A stretch of DNA of 64,000 nt from NCBI GenBank assembly GCA_030770425.1, contig JASJFT010000012.1, positions 372,001 to 436,000 of the forward strand, written 5' to 3'. This document shows, in pieces, positions 44,761-56,703 of this stretch (position 1 is its first letter; every line of letters begins with the position of its first letter). The position numbers and the translations under genes were made by a program. Source of the stretch: Darksidea phi. Its lineage: Eukaryota > Ascomycota > Dothideomycetes > Pleosporales > Lentitheciaceae. Under the pieces are notes generated by a model that saw only the letters and a program-made list of their open reading frames with translations, was not told the origin of the DNA and did no database searches.

Positions 44761-47700
44761 ACGCGCCTACCACGCGGCTCGCCAACTAGCAAACGAGCGA
44801 TCAAAAGAGGGGAAGGAACGAGCGAGGGAGCGGGAAACGTGTGCTCAACGATTGGCGGGAGATTAGAAGCTAGAATACGAAGCGCACACGCACGATTCAG
44901 GGAGGTGGAATGGACGACAATTGGCTGACATGGCTATATTTCACATGGGATCCGAAAAACAAAAGTGGCATATAGGGTTTAGATTGTGTTCTGCATGGAT
45001 GGCTAGATGGATTGGAGGGCTGAATGGATGGAAGGATGGAAAGAGTCATGCGTATGCAGGGCGATTGGAAGCAAGGCAAGGTAAGGGCTCTGAACGGTGT
45101 GAAAAGAGGCGCAAGGCATGCGCTAGTAGAGAGCCGGCAGGAAGCCATGAGAGTAGACATGAAAAGTTGAAATCTACACTTGTGATTGCTTCCGCGGAGG
45201 ACGTTTTGCGCGTGATTGCTCGTCTAGTCGTCCATGCTTGTCACATGCAAGCTATACAGACTGGAAAGACCCGCTCACATATTCGCCATACCAACATGGG
45301 ACCTGAGCCTGACTAGAGCACCATGGTAGCCGATACGAAGGGCGGGAAGGGTTATGGGAGAGACGTCTCGTATCGTCTCGCATCCGAACGAAAGGGCGTA
45401 CGCCCCGGTTTCAGATAACATCGACCCGAGAGTCGCCTCTTACCATGTTCTTCCCATTGCGGCGGGTCTGGGGCTCTTCCGTAAGCTGACGAGGAAGGCT
45501 TTGGGGAAGGTCGAAAACATGGTCTGCAGGCGAACGGCGCAGTTCGGTGGCATGCGTCGTCGCGGCGCCGAGAACCTGAAGTCTGACCGATGTCTCTGGG
45601 TCAATGTGGCCTTCTCTGGATGCGTTGCAGTGGTCTCCAAGCGATGCATGAATGGTGCCCAAACTACCCAATTTGGACAACTACCCGCCGTTAAACGTGA
45701 TGAAGGCGAGGAGAGTTGCGGAACTCCACCCCGAGCCGTAAGGCGTCCGAAAGACATCGGGGTACCTGGTTGGTGATCCACGACTCATCTCCACAAATAG
45801 GGCATCGCCAGAGATCTTGCGACCGATTCATGGCACCCAGGACCCCGCCCATCCGCTATATGATGCCCACTTGGATTCGCGAAAGATTTTTTTTTTTCCT
45901 TCCCACCTCACCGACATTTCTGACTGGCGCTAACGCTGCCCCGCTCCGGAAAAGTAGCAATATGGGCGGAGAAATACAGCGACCCACAACGAAGATTAGA
46001 AGATGAAGTAGCTGCACGCGAGAGACTAGGCCTCATCGAAACAAAATGCAAATGAAAAGGGAGCGGTGGTAGAAATGAGTTTCAGCAACCAGGCATGCAG
46101 GCGCGGCGCCATTCATCGATTTCTCCATCCGTTCGGATAAACGCGTGCAGGGCAGGCGGCAGGCATCGTCTGCAGTAGTGGTGACAAGAGAAAGACGGGC
46201 CTTTCGCAGCCGAGGCCGTGGCTGTCGACGTCGGAAGCAAGCAGCCCTGGAAGGCCCAGCAGAGTCACGGTCTCGGTTGTACGAGATGGAAAGTTTGCTA
46301 GAACTGCCTGCCGTTTGCGCCAACGGGCCGCTAGGAAGAAGCAACTCGGCTGCCACGTGTCCATCCTGGGCTCCACGCGATATGCCATTCTCCGGCTATG
46401 ACTCGGGCAATTTGCCGGTTTGGCGGAAGATCTCCACCGCATGGGATGCAATATCGTATACCATGTAGGGATGCACGATAGCCCGTTGTGTTTTGCGTTT
46501 GTTGAGCATCAGCGTGGGCTGACTTGTGCAGAACCGGCAGTTGCTCGCGAACAAGCGGGCGAAGCACCAGCACCGTCGCAAACTCGGACGAACTGCTCGT
46601 ACACAGGCGGCGAACGGCAAGGCGGAAACGCGTGGAGGTGCTCAGGACGTAGTCGACTCGAGTGCTCGCAGAGAAGGGGGGTTCAGAAACGCGACGATGG
46701 TGCCCGTTCAGGAAATAGGCACAGCACTAAGCAGATGCGCTAGCAGTTTATTTCCACCACTGTTAGAGTCTCGCGGTTATCTCGGACTGCAATAATGTCG
46801 TTCCACACCGATCGCCCGAGGCGTTCGCTTGACGCAATGCTCGCTGAGATTGTGAAGCATAGGGGGTTTCTGCTAAGGAGACAAGCCGACGGTGCTCGCC
46901 GAGCCCAGAGACGGGCAGTCCTTCGTCGGCGCGCGCCCAGAAGCAGCACGGCACAAGACGGCTCAGCCAGACCGCAAGTCTGTTCGGCTAGCCGGTAGCC
47001 CCTTTCTCGCGCGGTCCGATGTGAAGTGTGGGGGATGATTGCCTTGGGGGGCTTGCACGTGCGGGCGCTTCGGAGAATTCAGCAAAAGCACATGCTGGAC
47101 ATCCATGACGCGTGCTCTGGCGCTATTGCTGCCGGCAGAGGATGGTGAACGAAAGCTCTCCATTGCCCGTGGCGCAACCGGCGTTCTCTCGCCAGGTTCC
47201 GGCCACGCCTATTCGCCGATCGCGAGCCTGTGCTGGCGCAGCGGACGGCCAAGGTGCTCGGCGCCAGGCCGAAAGCAGATAGGCGACAGACGGGCGTGCG
47301 AAGGGTCCATGGGTCCACGGCCCACGGCCCACGGTCTACGGCGCAGCAAGGCAATGCTTGGACGAGTGGATGTCTTGCAGCAGGGCACCGCGACATGTGG
47401 CCGGTGGGGCAGGTCGCACACGTGGTGATCACGGCACAGGAGAAACCTTGTGCCCGTCACCATGACGGACGGCTGTGGACGAGTCGTCTCCGGGTGCCGC
47501 TTCGGGCAACGATCTGCCGTGGCTGCTCGTCGACCGCAGACCAGCCCGTCTTTGTCGTTGTCTTCGTCTTCGTCTTCGCACGCGCGCCGCGGCCAATACA
47601 GCAGAGGGCTGACCGGGCGCGAAAAGGGGCGAGCCAGCGACCTGGCGACATGGGCGAGAGGGGCCGGCGTTGGGACGGAGCGCGCCCGGCAGGCTGAAGT

Positions 47701-48398
47701 GGTCGCGCTGCAAGGGTGCAACGTGGGCACGTTGCTGTGGAATCATCAGCAGAATCTCTCCGCGCCTCTCGGAACAGCTGAGGTGGTGTTGCACGGCTGG
47801 CCGAGGGCTGGTTGGACGCCGCTGTCGGATGCAGTCAGAGCAAACAGCGGATGGGGGATGGCGGCCAGCACGGGGAGGTCGCACCCAAACGGGGCCGCCA
47901 GAGCGAACCAACGGCGCGCAGCTATGTCTTGCCGGTTGCAGAGGGCGGCGTCGCACGCGTCGAGCTGGCTGCGGCTGCATCGAGGACAGCTGTCGGCGGC
48001 ATGCGAGTGCAACGTCTCGCAAGGCGGCGCCAGAGCAGACACACAATGCGCCACGGGAAGGCGATTGCGTGCAGCAGTGGAGGCACCAGCCCGCGGTTTG
48101 GGTCTCTGTGTCGCCCGTCGCCGTCGCCGTCGCCGCCGCCCTGTCCTGCGAGCGTGTGGTCAGCAGCGTGGCCCTCAGCGCCGGGGGCGGGCGGCATCGC
48201 TGCGATGCCGGCTGCCCGTCGGCGTTCGCAGTGTCGCGGCAGCATGGCAGCATAGCAGCATAGCAGAGCAGCAGCTGCAGCCGCAGCAGAGCATCGCACT
48301 CGCACTCGCAGCCAGCGTGCAGTGCACATGAAACGCGCTCGCGTGGCAGCTCGGCGGGCGCTCGCGGGGACAGGCGTGGCCCTCATGGCGCGCGCGTT

Positions 48399-48427
48399 GG
48401 GAGGGGGGGGAAGGGGGGAAGGGGGGG
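48399..48427 (+). repeat. G-run tract upstream of flbA (possible G-quadruplex)
   Basis: Consecutive runs of 6-8 G separated by AA over 29 bp satisfy the usual four-run quadruplex rule. It lies about 330 bp before the flbA start. Confidence 0.6.
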
Positions 48428-48756
48428 TTGCGGTGCGAGTGCAGGGGGACCACGCCGCCAAGCGCTTATTCCCTTCACGGCCATGCGCGCTCCCTGCCGC
48501 GCTCCCTGCTGCGCTTCCTACGCTCCCCCCTGTTGCCACTCTGCGACGAGGCCGGCGCCCTTTGTCATCACCCTCACGCTCACGCCCCCCCCAGGCTCCG
48601 GGTAGGAGGCTTTAGCGTTTGCTGGCCAGTCGCCCAGCGCTCTGACCGTCCAGCGCTCGATGGCTCGCCCTTGCCCTTGCTAGCCGTACCCACTCGCCGC
48701 TCCCTTCAGTGTCTCTGACTGCTGCCAACCCGCCGACTTCCTCAAAGCCCGGACAG

Positions 48757-51233
48757 ATGCCAACCACCACCGCCTCCTCCTCTTCCTCCTCCTCCTTCCT
48801 GCCCTTCACTGTCCACGTCAACGCCCCCATCGCCTCCTACCTCCTCCTCCCCGACCACGAGCCCCCCCGCCCGCGCCCGCACCCGGCCCAGCCCCCGCGG
48901 AGCCAGCGAGCGGCTTCAGGAGCACCGCCCGCGCCCGCGCCCACGCCCACGACGTCCCGCGCTCTCGCACCCGCACCCGCACCTCCTGCTGCCCAAGCCC
49001 ACCGCTCCACCAAGCCCGCCGCGCCTGCTCAAAAGCCAGGCTCGCCCGTCAGCCGCCGCTCCACCCTCTCCAGCCGCTTCCCTCTGCTGCGAAAGACGAG
49101 TCGCGAGGACCGCGGCCACCTGCGAGGCAGCAGCAGCACCATCTCAAGCGCGCTCTCGGTCGCCTCGCACCTCCGCTCCTCCTCCTCGGCCGCCGTCGCC
49201 GCCCCGCGTGCCTCGTCGACGTCCTCGCGTGGCCTCATCGACCGCTCCATCGACGAGCAGCCCTCCGACGCCGCCAGCATCGCCTCGCTGAGCCCCGACA
49301 CCGACACCGCGAGCTTCCTGCCTGCCGGCGCCCCCTCCGCAGCCTCCCCACCCGCGCTCCCCTCCGACTGCGAGTCGGCCAACAGCAAGCTGGATAAAGC
49401 CCGGTCCTCCGTTTCCACCAGAGCAGCGAAGACGGGCGACAAGAAGATGCATCAGACGTCGTCGAGGCTCCTCCGCATGACGGACGATGAGCGGCCGTTC
49501 ACCAGGGTAAGTCGCAAAGACCTGTGCAACGACCACAACTCCCGATTGAGACCTTTTGCATGTCGAGCATCTCTACTGGAGAGAATGCCATGGGGCGAAG
49601 CATGTCTGCCACGTGGGCCAAGCGTTTTAGCCCCCCATTGGTCTATGGAGGTGCTTCGTCGTGGTGCTCGACGGACCACTCATCGCTAGCCTTGACATGA
49701 CTGGTTCTCCAGAGCACCCGCTAATCGCTTCGCAGGACTTCAAGGATCTATTCTCCACGCTGATGGTCTCGCTGCCGCTCACGCCCCACCGCGTGCGGTT
49801 CAGGATGATCGACTACACATTCACCTCGGACGAAGCGATAACAAATCTCGGCTCGCTCAAGTTCTCTCAGTCCAACCGCATGCCCGACCCCAAGGACGCC
49901 TCGCGAGTCGTCACGACCACCACCACGACCACCTTCTCGATGGCGAAAGAGATGGCGCGGTCCGTGTGCCAGAAGTTTCTCGAGGCCAAGTTCATCGAGT
50001 CGGTCGAGGGCAAGGTAGACTTCCAGAACAAGAGCTCTGTCTGGCAGCTCACGCCGAAAGGCATCCACATCCTGGAGCGCTTCTGCTCCCGCAACGGCAT
50101 CCAATCGGCCCACGTGAAGAACGTCATTGAATCTCCTCGCAACCCCCATCAGCTCGTCATTCTGGAGAGAGATACCGACATCGACAAGCTCCACAACGAT
50201 GAGCAGACGGTTGAGATCATCTTCCGCCGCTTCACAGGGGCGACTGCCAACGAGACACAGTCCGACTCGGACTCCATCCACGAGTTCTCCAAGTGCGATG
50301 TCGGCGTGCGCACCGTAAAGCACAAGCCAACCGCTAGCCGTCCGTACGAATATACCTTCAACGGCAAGAACGCGGCAGAGTGGCTCATGGACTGCTCCAC
50401 CATGGTGGATCGTCGCGAGGCCATCGAGGTCGGCACCTTGTTTCTCCGTCTTGGTCTCATCGCCCCCGTGGATGCACGCAGTTCTTCCGAAAAGTTCCAG
50501 CCCCTGAAGCAGGTTCAGTACTACATCACCCAGCACGGTGAACGGGTGGCAGGGTGGAGCCAAGCAGACGAAGCGTCGGTGGTTACCGATTCCAGCTCGA
50601 CCAAAGTCCGCGACGGAGCCACCCGTGACTCCAACAGCAACCGCACCAATGTCATCATCCGCAATCCCTCTTGGCGTCTGTTGTATCGCGAGTTCCTCAA
50701 GGACACCATGTGCGAAGAGAATCTGTCTTTCTACTTGGAAGTGCAGGAGTTCAACAACCAGTACCGGGCTGCTGTCAACGCCACAGGAGACTCCAAGATT
50801 GAGACCATACGTGAGACACTTGCTGCAGCTTATGGCGAGTCAATACCCTGTTCGTCTCGAGACCATCTGTGCTAACGACGCTAGGCCTATACAACGCTTT
50901 CTTGGCTCCCGGGTCCCCGAACGAACTCAACATCGATCACGCCCTACGGACACAGCTTGCCACGCGTATGACGCGAGCTGTTGGCGATGACAACGCCATG
51001 ATGCAGTCCCTCGTCGAAGTCGCGTCGCTGTTCGAGAAGGCACAGAACTCGATATTTAAGCTCATGTCGAGCGTATGTCATCTCCCACCCCGATGCCCAA
51101 CTCTTGCTCACATTCCCATCAGGACTCCGTGCCAAAGTTCATCAAGCACCCGAAATACGGGCCTCAACTTCGTGGCCTCGACGCCGCTGCCGCCGCCGCA
51201 TATGCCGCCTCGACTGGAACCTCGCGATCATAG
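48757..51233 (+). CDS. flbA: RGS-domain regulator of G-protein signalling FlbA (Sst2 type), 715 aa
   Basis: Exons 48757-49506, 49736-50834, 50885-51072 and 51123-51233 sum to 716 codons, near the size of Aspergillus FlbA. The N-terminal 220 residues are Pro/Ser/Ala-rich. From KMHQTSSRLLRMTDDERPFT the conserved part begins: first DEP-like region (DLFSTLMVSLPLTPHRVRF, LGSLKFSQSNRMPDPKD), a second DEP (NGKNAAEWLMDCSTM, about 456-500), and the RGS domain (SWRLLYREFLKDTMCEENLS, about 560-680). RGS proteins speed GTP hydrolysis on G-alpha; FlbA damps vegetative growth signalling and permits conidiation. The second intron reads GCGAGT...CTAG, a GC-AG intron that alone restores YGLYNAFLAPGSP. The first intron is 229 nt, long for this window. 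The C-terminus is Ala-rich. Confidence 0.93.
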
Positions 51234-53704
51234 AAGCAAAGTCGTGCCGAGCCGCTTTGTGTCCGAGTCCCGCTCATGGAACACTTCCCCCCCGTCAGAC
51301 CGTCACCATTTAGTCCACCATTTCGCGCGGGCGTTCAGTGGACGAACGATCTATGCATCATTCTTTCTTCGTTTCTTACACGTGCATACTGTTCTATTCT
51401 AGACATCGGCGTTCACGGGTTGGGCAAAACATCAGCATCGGGGTGGTATTCTGCTTGGAGTTTTTGCTTCTACATTCAAAGTGGAGCTTCTCCGCCGCGA
51501 TGGGAAAAGTTGCCATGACTACGGGCATATGGACAGCATACCACTACCATTCGACATTGTCGAACCGATTCCGCCGCTCTTGTATCGAAAGCGCTAGGAT
51601 CTAGTCACGGAGAGGTTAGACTCTCCTGGGGATTTCATATTTACGTTACAATTCTTGATCTGGGCGGCGCTGGGCACTGAGGGTCCGAGGCGGTGTTTGA
51701 AGCCGAGATCGAGGCTGGTTCACTTGCCGTTTCATTGGCACACGAAAGCTGAAGTGTTGGATATGGGCGAGTCAGGGGCTTGATTTTCATGCTTTGGATA
51801 CGACTGCATTGGCTGTTGTAGTGGCCATACTCTTCCTATTTTTTGTTTGGCTATATCTTAATTCTGAGATAGGGTCTTGGGGTGGGTGGCCATGGTATGG
51901 CATGCATGCGGCTGATAGACGGGACATATGGGGACTTGGGAATTATTCATCCATCTTCACTCTATGGTTTTCTTGTGTGGTGAATTGCTTGCATGGAATA
52001 TTTGCATAGGCATCTAGCTTTGGCGACTTGCTTGGACATGGAACGGCTCGAAACGTCGCTAATAGGATTTGCATGTTTGGGAGATACCAAGGGACTGGAT
52101 GGGGCGTATCGTGAACACTGCAAAAACAAAAGATCCGGCAAGTCTCGGTGCCTACTCCCTTTCCAGTATAGCTCTAACGGCTTCACCCTCAACGTATGTA
52201 GGTCCATCGTACGATCCGCGCACGCCCAATTAATTGAGTTTATGCCGCAATCCACGTTTCCCTTCCCAAGCGAAGCGAGCGAGCGAGGTACATACATGCA
52301 GCAGGTACTATATATTACGCCCCCGAGCGAAAAGCGAGATCGAATCGAGTTCGGCTGGATGGACGGGGGAAGGGGGGGAAGGGGGGGAGGAGGGTAACGG
52401 GACGCGCTTGTTCTGATGGGGTGATGATCCGGTGTCGGGGAGGCTTCCGATGGGCTTGTAGGGCTTCGGCTAAGGGGGCGCTTGGGGCTTCCTCTAGTAC
52501 TGTACTTGTAGATAGGTGGTTCCGCTGGAGAGGTAAGTTTGGCTGCTTGTACGTAGGTGGACTGTTGGTGGCGGAGCTTGGACCGGTGCCGGTATAGCAG
52601 CCGGACCGAGGATAACCGTGCCTTATATTATTAATCTTTTTTTTTTTTCTTTTCTTTATTTCTTTTTTGGGCCGATGTGGATGTGGATGTGGATGTGGTG
52701 GACATAAATGTGAATGTTTGTGTGCGGTTGAAACTTTTTCGCGATTCAGGGGTTTTTGTTGTTATTGGCTGAGGGATGAGAGGATGGCTTCTTTTCTTTT
52801 CTTTTCGTTTTTTCTTTTTCTTTTTTTAGGGGGAAGTGGTGGATGGGGCACAGGTGTCACATGCGAGCGAGACGTGAACTGACATTGAGTTGTCAGCAAA
52901 CCGAACTTGGTTCCCGTCCATCTGGGCCGGGTAGACGGTGTGAAACGGCGTCAAAGTTTACGTTGTTGTGGCTGGGTGCCACGGAATCATGCAGCCGAGG
53001 AAGAATACGTATGTGTGCGGCATGGAAGGGGATGGGTCCCTTGGGATGGGCCCTTTCTGTCGGGCCATGGGGGCTTGTTGGGACGGGTACGTGTTTTAGA
53101 GAAGGTTTTGCAGATCGTTGGTGCTGTTTTGACTGGGTTGGTTGGGAAGAATGAGTTGTGGGGACGGGGGAAAGGGGGAAATTATTGGGTGCTGGGGTCA
53201 AGTTGGGAGAAACTGCGGTATGCTTGTGTGACGCATACGTGGTCCGGCGGGCACTTGTGGATGAATGGGTGAGCTGAGGTGCATGTGAGGTAGCATCGTT
53301 CCATCGTTTGACCAGTAGACCTCGCGTCCGTGGTGTCGGGATCCTGCTGGGGTGGTAGGTTTTACTGGTAATTTCGCATAGAGACCTGGCTTGGCGGGGG
53401 TTCTCCGGGCGTTTGGGTGGCGAACTGTGTGTGGGTCTTTAGGTGGGTTTGGAGGAGAGTGAGATGGGATGGGAGGGGATGGGGCGGTCATATGATCTGG
53501 TGTCTTATCGATTGTTGCGTTGCCCGAGACGGCGTGTCGCGTGGGACGTGCGCGTGTTTTCGGACGCGACGGGATGTGAAGGACGCCCGCATCAGGCAGC
53601 AGCAGAACATATCACCAGAACGACGCAGGCAAAAGCAGGTCCTTTGGTACCTCTCAATACTTAACTTTTGAAATCGAGAAACAGCACGAGCGAACGAAAC
53701 CATC
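51234..53704. other. 2.5-kb region between flbA and chk1, nothing coding recognised
   Basis: Contains the flbA 3' flank, a second G-run tract (52365-52394), a pyrimidine run (52636-52668) and a T-rich stretch (52795-52828). Right-hand part is G-rich. No conserved frame seen. Confidence 0.5.
52365..52394 (+). repeat. G-run tract downstream of flbA (possible G-quadruplex)
   Basis: Runs of 5 and 7 G separated by AA, then GGAGG-AGGG; very similar to the tract at 48399. Located about 1.1 kb after the flbA stop. Confidence 0.6.
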
Positions 53705-55590
53705 ATGGCGCCCGCGCCGCCGTCGGTGAGTATTCCTGTTAAAGCATCTCAACCCTCTATGGATGGCTTCAATACCCCGCAGCGTGTATATACCAAAAAT
53801 ACTCGTCCGAGAAGGTACGAGACATAGAAATGCATCATGCTAACCTCTGCGTAGAGCCAAATGGCTCCGCTGCCTAAAGACCTGCCCTTCCGCATCATTA
53901 GCAAAACCATCGGTATGGGCGCATACGCCTCGTACGTCCTTAACTCGCGTCTCCCCGCTCAAACCGCTAATGGCTATCCGTAATCAGAATCCGTAAAGCT
54001 ACCCCTCTCCACACGAATAACCCGATCATCGCCGTAAAGTTCATCAACAAAGAACACGCCTTCACCCACGGCCGCCTCACCCCCAAACAACTCAAGATCG
54101 AGATCGCGCTGCATAGATATCTCGGCAAGCACCCCCACATAATACACTGTCTGCATTCCGGCGAAGACCCGCTGTGGGCATGGATTGCCATGGAGTTGGC
54201 CGAGGGTGGGGACCTGTTTGATAAGATCGAGGCGGATGAGGGTGTGCCTGAGGATATTGCGCACTTTTACTTTACGCAGATGATTAGCGCGGTGGGGTAT
54301 ATGCATTCGAAGGGGGTGGCGCATCGCGATCTTAAACCGGAGAATGTGCTGTTGAGCAAAGATGGGGATTTGAAACTTGCGGATTTTGGGTTGGCCGCCA
54401 TGTTCAAGAAAGATGGAAAGCTAAGGAATTGCAATACTGTCTGTGGAAGTCCACCGTATATTGCGCCGGAGATTGTGAGCGGAAGGAGGAGTAAGAGGGT
54501 GGACATCTTGGATGTGGGGTATGCGGCGAATATTTGCGATATCTGGAGTTGCGGTGTGGTCCTCTTTGTTCTGTTGGTTGGGAACACACCATGGGACGAA
54601 CCGACGATGCAGAGCTATGAGTTCAAGGAGTATGTTGATACGGACGGCCGCACCACGGACCCTCTTTGGCAGAATCTCCCGGCCGAGATCGTATCGCTAC
54701 TTCGCGGTATGCTCAGATTGGATCCAACGACGCGCTTCACGCTCGACGAAATCCGCACACATCCCTGGTTCACACGCAAAAATCCCTATCTCTCAGAAGC
54801 TGGCCGGAATAGCAATCCTGTCGGCATGGCCACGCAAATGCTCTCGCAGCTCCGCATAGATTTCTCCCAAAACACCACACCGTTTGCACGCAGATACTCT
54901 CAAGAGACAGATGCCATGGACATCGACTCCCTACCGCACCGCTCCCGCGCAAATCCCGCAAACATCAACTTCCTCTCCTCCACCCAACCCGAGACCCCAG
55001 TAGCAGATACGCCGTTCGACTGGGAGCGACCACCGCGTCTAGCCAGCCACGACGGCATATCGGCCTCGCAACCCACGCTAAACAGACCACCAGCAAGCAT
55101 GACCCAACAACCCCTCCTCCTCTCCCAGCTCTCCCCCAGCACACAAGACATCCTCTCTCAGGACCCCTCAATGACGCAATTCGCCTCCACCCCCGGCCAA
55201 GTTCCTCTATCCCTCACCCAAATAGCGCGTAAATTCGCCGACATCCTCCCCCACTACAGTCTTACGCGCTTCATCTCTCCCCTAACCATCTCCCTCCTCG
55301 TGCCGCTCCTCATCGAAGCCCTCCACAAACACGGTGTCCCCGCGCACCCGTTTTCGCACGACCAAGGCGAGCAGTGCGAAAGGACGGGCGAAGCGAGCGT
55401 AAGGGTTAAAATGGCGGATGGAAGGAGACAGGGCTTGAATGGTCATGTGGTGGTTGAGCGGACGTGGATGGAAGGTGTGCCGGTTTGCGAGGTGAGGTTT
55501 GTTAAGGCGAGCGGTGATCCGGTTGAGTGGAGAAGGTTTTTTAAGAGGATTGTTGGCGGGTTGGGGGATGTCGTTTTGAGGCCGGGGTAG
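53705..55590 (+). CDS. chk1: Checkpoint serine/threonine kinase Chk1
   Basis: Exons 53705-53725, 53855-53931 and 53988-55590 give 566 residues. The kinase domain starts LPFRIISKTIGMGAYA-SIRK. VAIK Lys is in IIAVKFINKEHAF, with ELAEGGDLFDKI at the hinge, HRDLKPENVLL at about residue 145, ADFGLA, and CGSPPYIAPE in the activation segment. The substrate-binding GVVLFVLLVGNTPWDEP is typical of Chk1. The C-terminal regulatory region has SQ/TQ-like sites (SQPTL, STQ, SLTQ) and ends with a KA1-like domain (HVVVERTWMEGVPVCEVRF, VKASGDPVEWRRFFK). It acts in the nucleus after DNA damage or replication stress to delay mitosis. Confidence 0.9.
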
Positions 55591-56703
55591 GTGGTTTGAT
55601 TGGAGTGGTGGGGGGGAGCGAGTGGGATGGGATGGGATGGGATGGGATGGTTGATGGGGGAGATGGATATTTCGGTTTTGTATGAATTGGTTGGATGTAT
55701 GAGGAAGTTGGCTTTTGGCCAGGTACGGAAACCAGATGCTTCATGTGCTCTCTGGCACTCCTCCCCATCCGGTCTCGAAATCACTGGTGCATACTAACTT
55801 CTACTCGTGTCCTTTAATGCGTATGCTTATCTGCCACGCCCACGCCCACGCTCCACAGTAACATACATGCTCCTTTATCCTAAAAGCGAATCCATACAAG
55901 ACACCCCCTCCCTACATAGAGTACAAAGCATATCGACGCATACATACCACCCCGCTACAAGCGCTTCTAGCAATAAATACATCCCCGCTTATCAGGTTAG
56001 GTTAGGAGCACGGCATCGCTAACACGAGATTGAAATCTGCCGTGAGGTGAGGGAACGAAGTCAGCAAAGCTCATCCATCTACAGGGGGGTGTCAATGCCT
56101 AGTTGTCTTCCGCTGGAGGAATGCTACGACGGTGCGGAACATGGCTTGCGTGGTATCTGTCCAAGCTGCCGCGGACGCGATATCGAAGGTCGGGGAGAGC
56201 TGAGAAAGTTGGAGTGCTTGGCGGAGAGAGTTGGCTAGCTAAATACTGCTGACTGTGATTGCGAGGGGAGTTTGTCAAAGGTAGGGAGGGGGGTTTCTAT
56301 TTGATGGTGCTTACTTCAGAGGGAGATTAGGGGGCGGTGATGGCAAGTAGTCGCCCGATTTGGATCTCGCCGTAATGAAGTGCTGGACGATGTGGGGATG
56401 TGGGTGGAAAGTTTAGTGCATTATACGGTTATATTTCGGATATTAACTGAACATTCGGCTATCGTCCAGACAAGATGTACAGAATACACTACAGGAAGCA
56501 TACAGAATAAAGATAAGCTAACAGTAAGCATGGGCTTCTAAACCCGGGTATCGTGAGAAGAACGAGATCCTGAAATAAGAAGAGATGTTGACAGATGGTT
56601 TACACGGCTTGGTCGTATCATATGGCTAGCTTCACTGCAGGCGGGTTAGCTGGTGCCAAACTGTGTGTTTGAGACTAGACTCACAAAGCAAACACTCGAT
56701 GGC
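55591..56703. other. Intergenic region with GGATG minisatellite
   Basis: A (GGATG)n tract of about 27 bp at 55624-55650 follows the chk1 stop. The rest holds no recognised gene. Confidence 0.5.
55624..55650 (+). repeat. (GGGAT)n short tandem repeat
   Basis: Five uninterrupted 5-bp units. Confidence 0.8.

Larger units (their letters stand above)
44474..48756. other. 4.3-kb region upstream of flbA without a supported gene
   Basis: It starts with low-complexity CCAAA/CCAAC runs (44600-44690) and a CCAT/CCAG microsatellite (44700-44760). A T-run lies at 45887-45897. From 47000 to 48600 the sequence is GC-rich, with long frames open on both strands at once, which is typical of chance rather than coding. 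This is probably the long regulatory leader and promoter of flbA. A non-coding RNA cannot be excluded. Confidence 0.5.

Noticed and set aside
47209..48539. Long open frames on both strands (up to about 290 codons)
   Set aside because: High GC makes stops rare; frames overlap on both strands, lack domains and splice logic, and have Arg/Ala-rich low-complexity translations.
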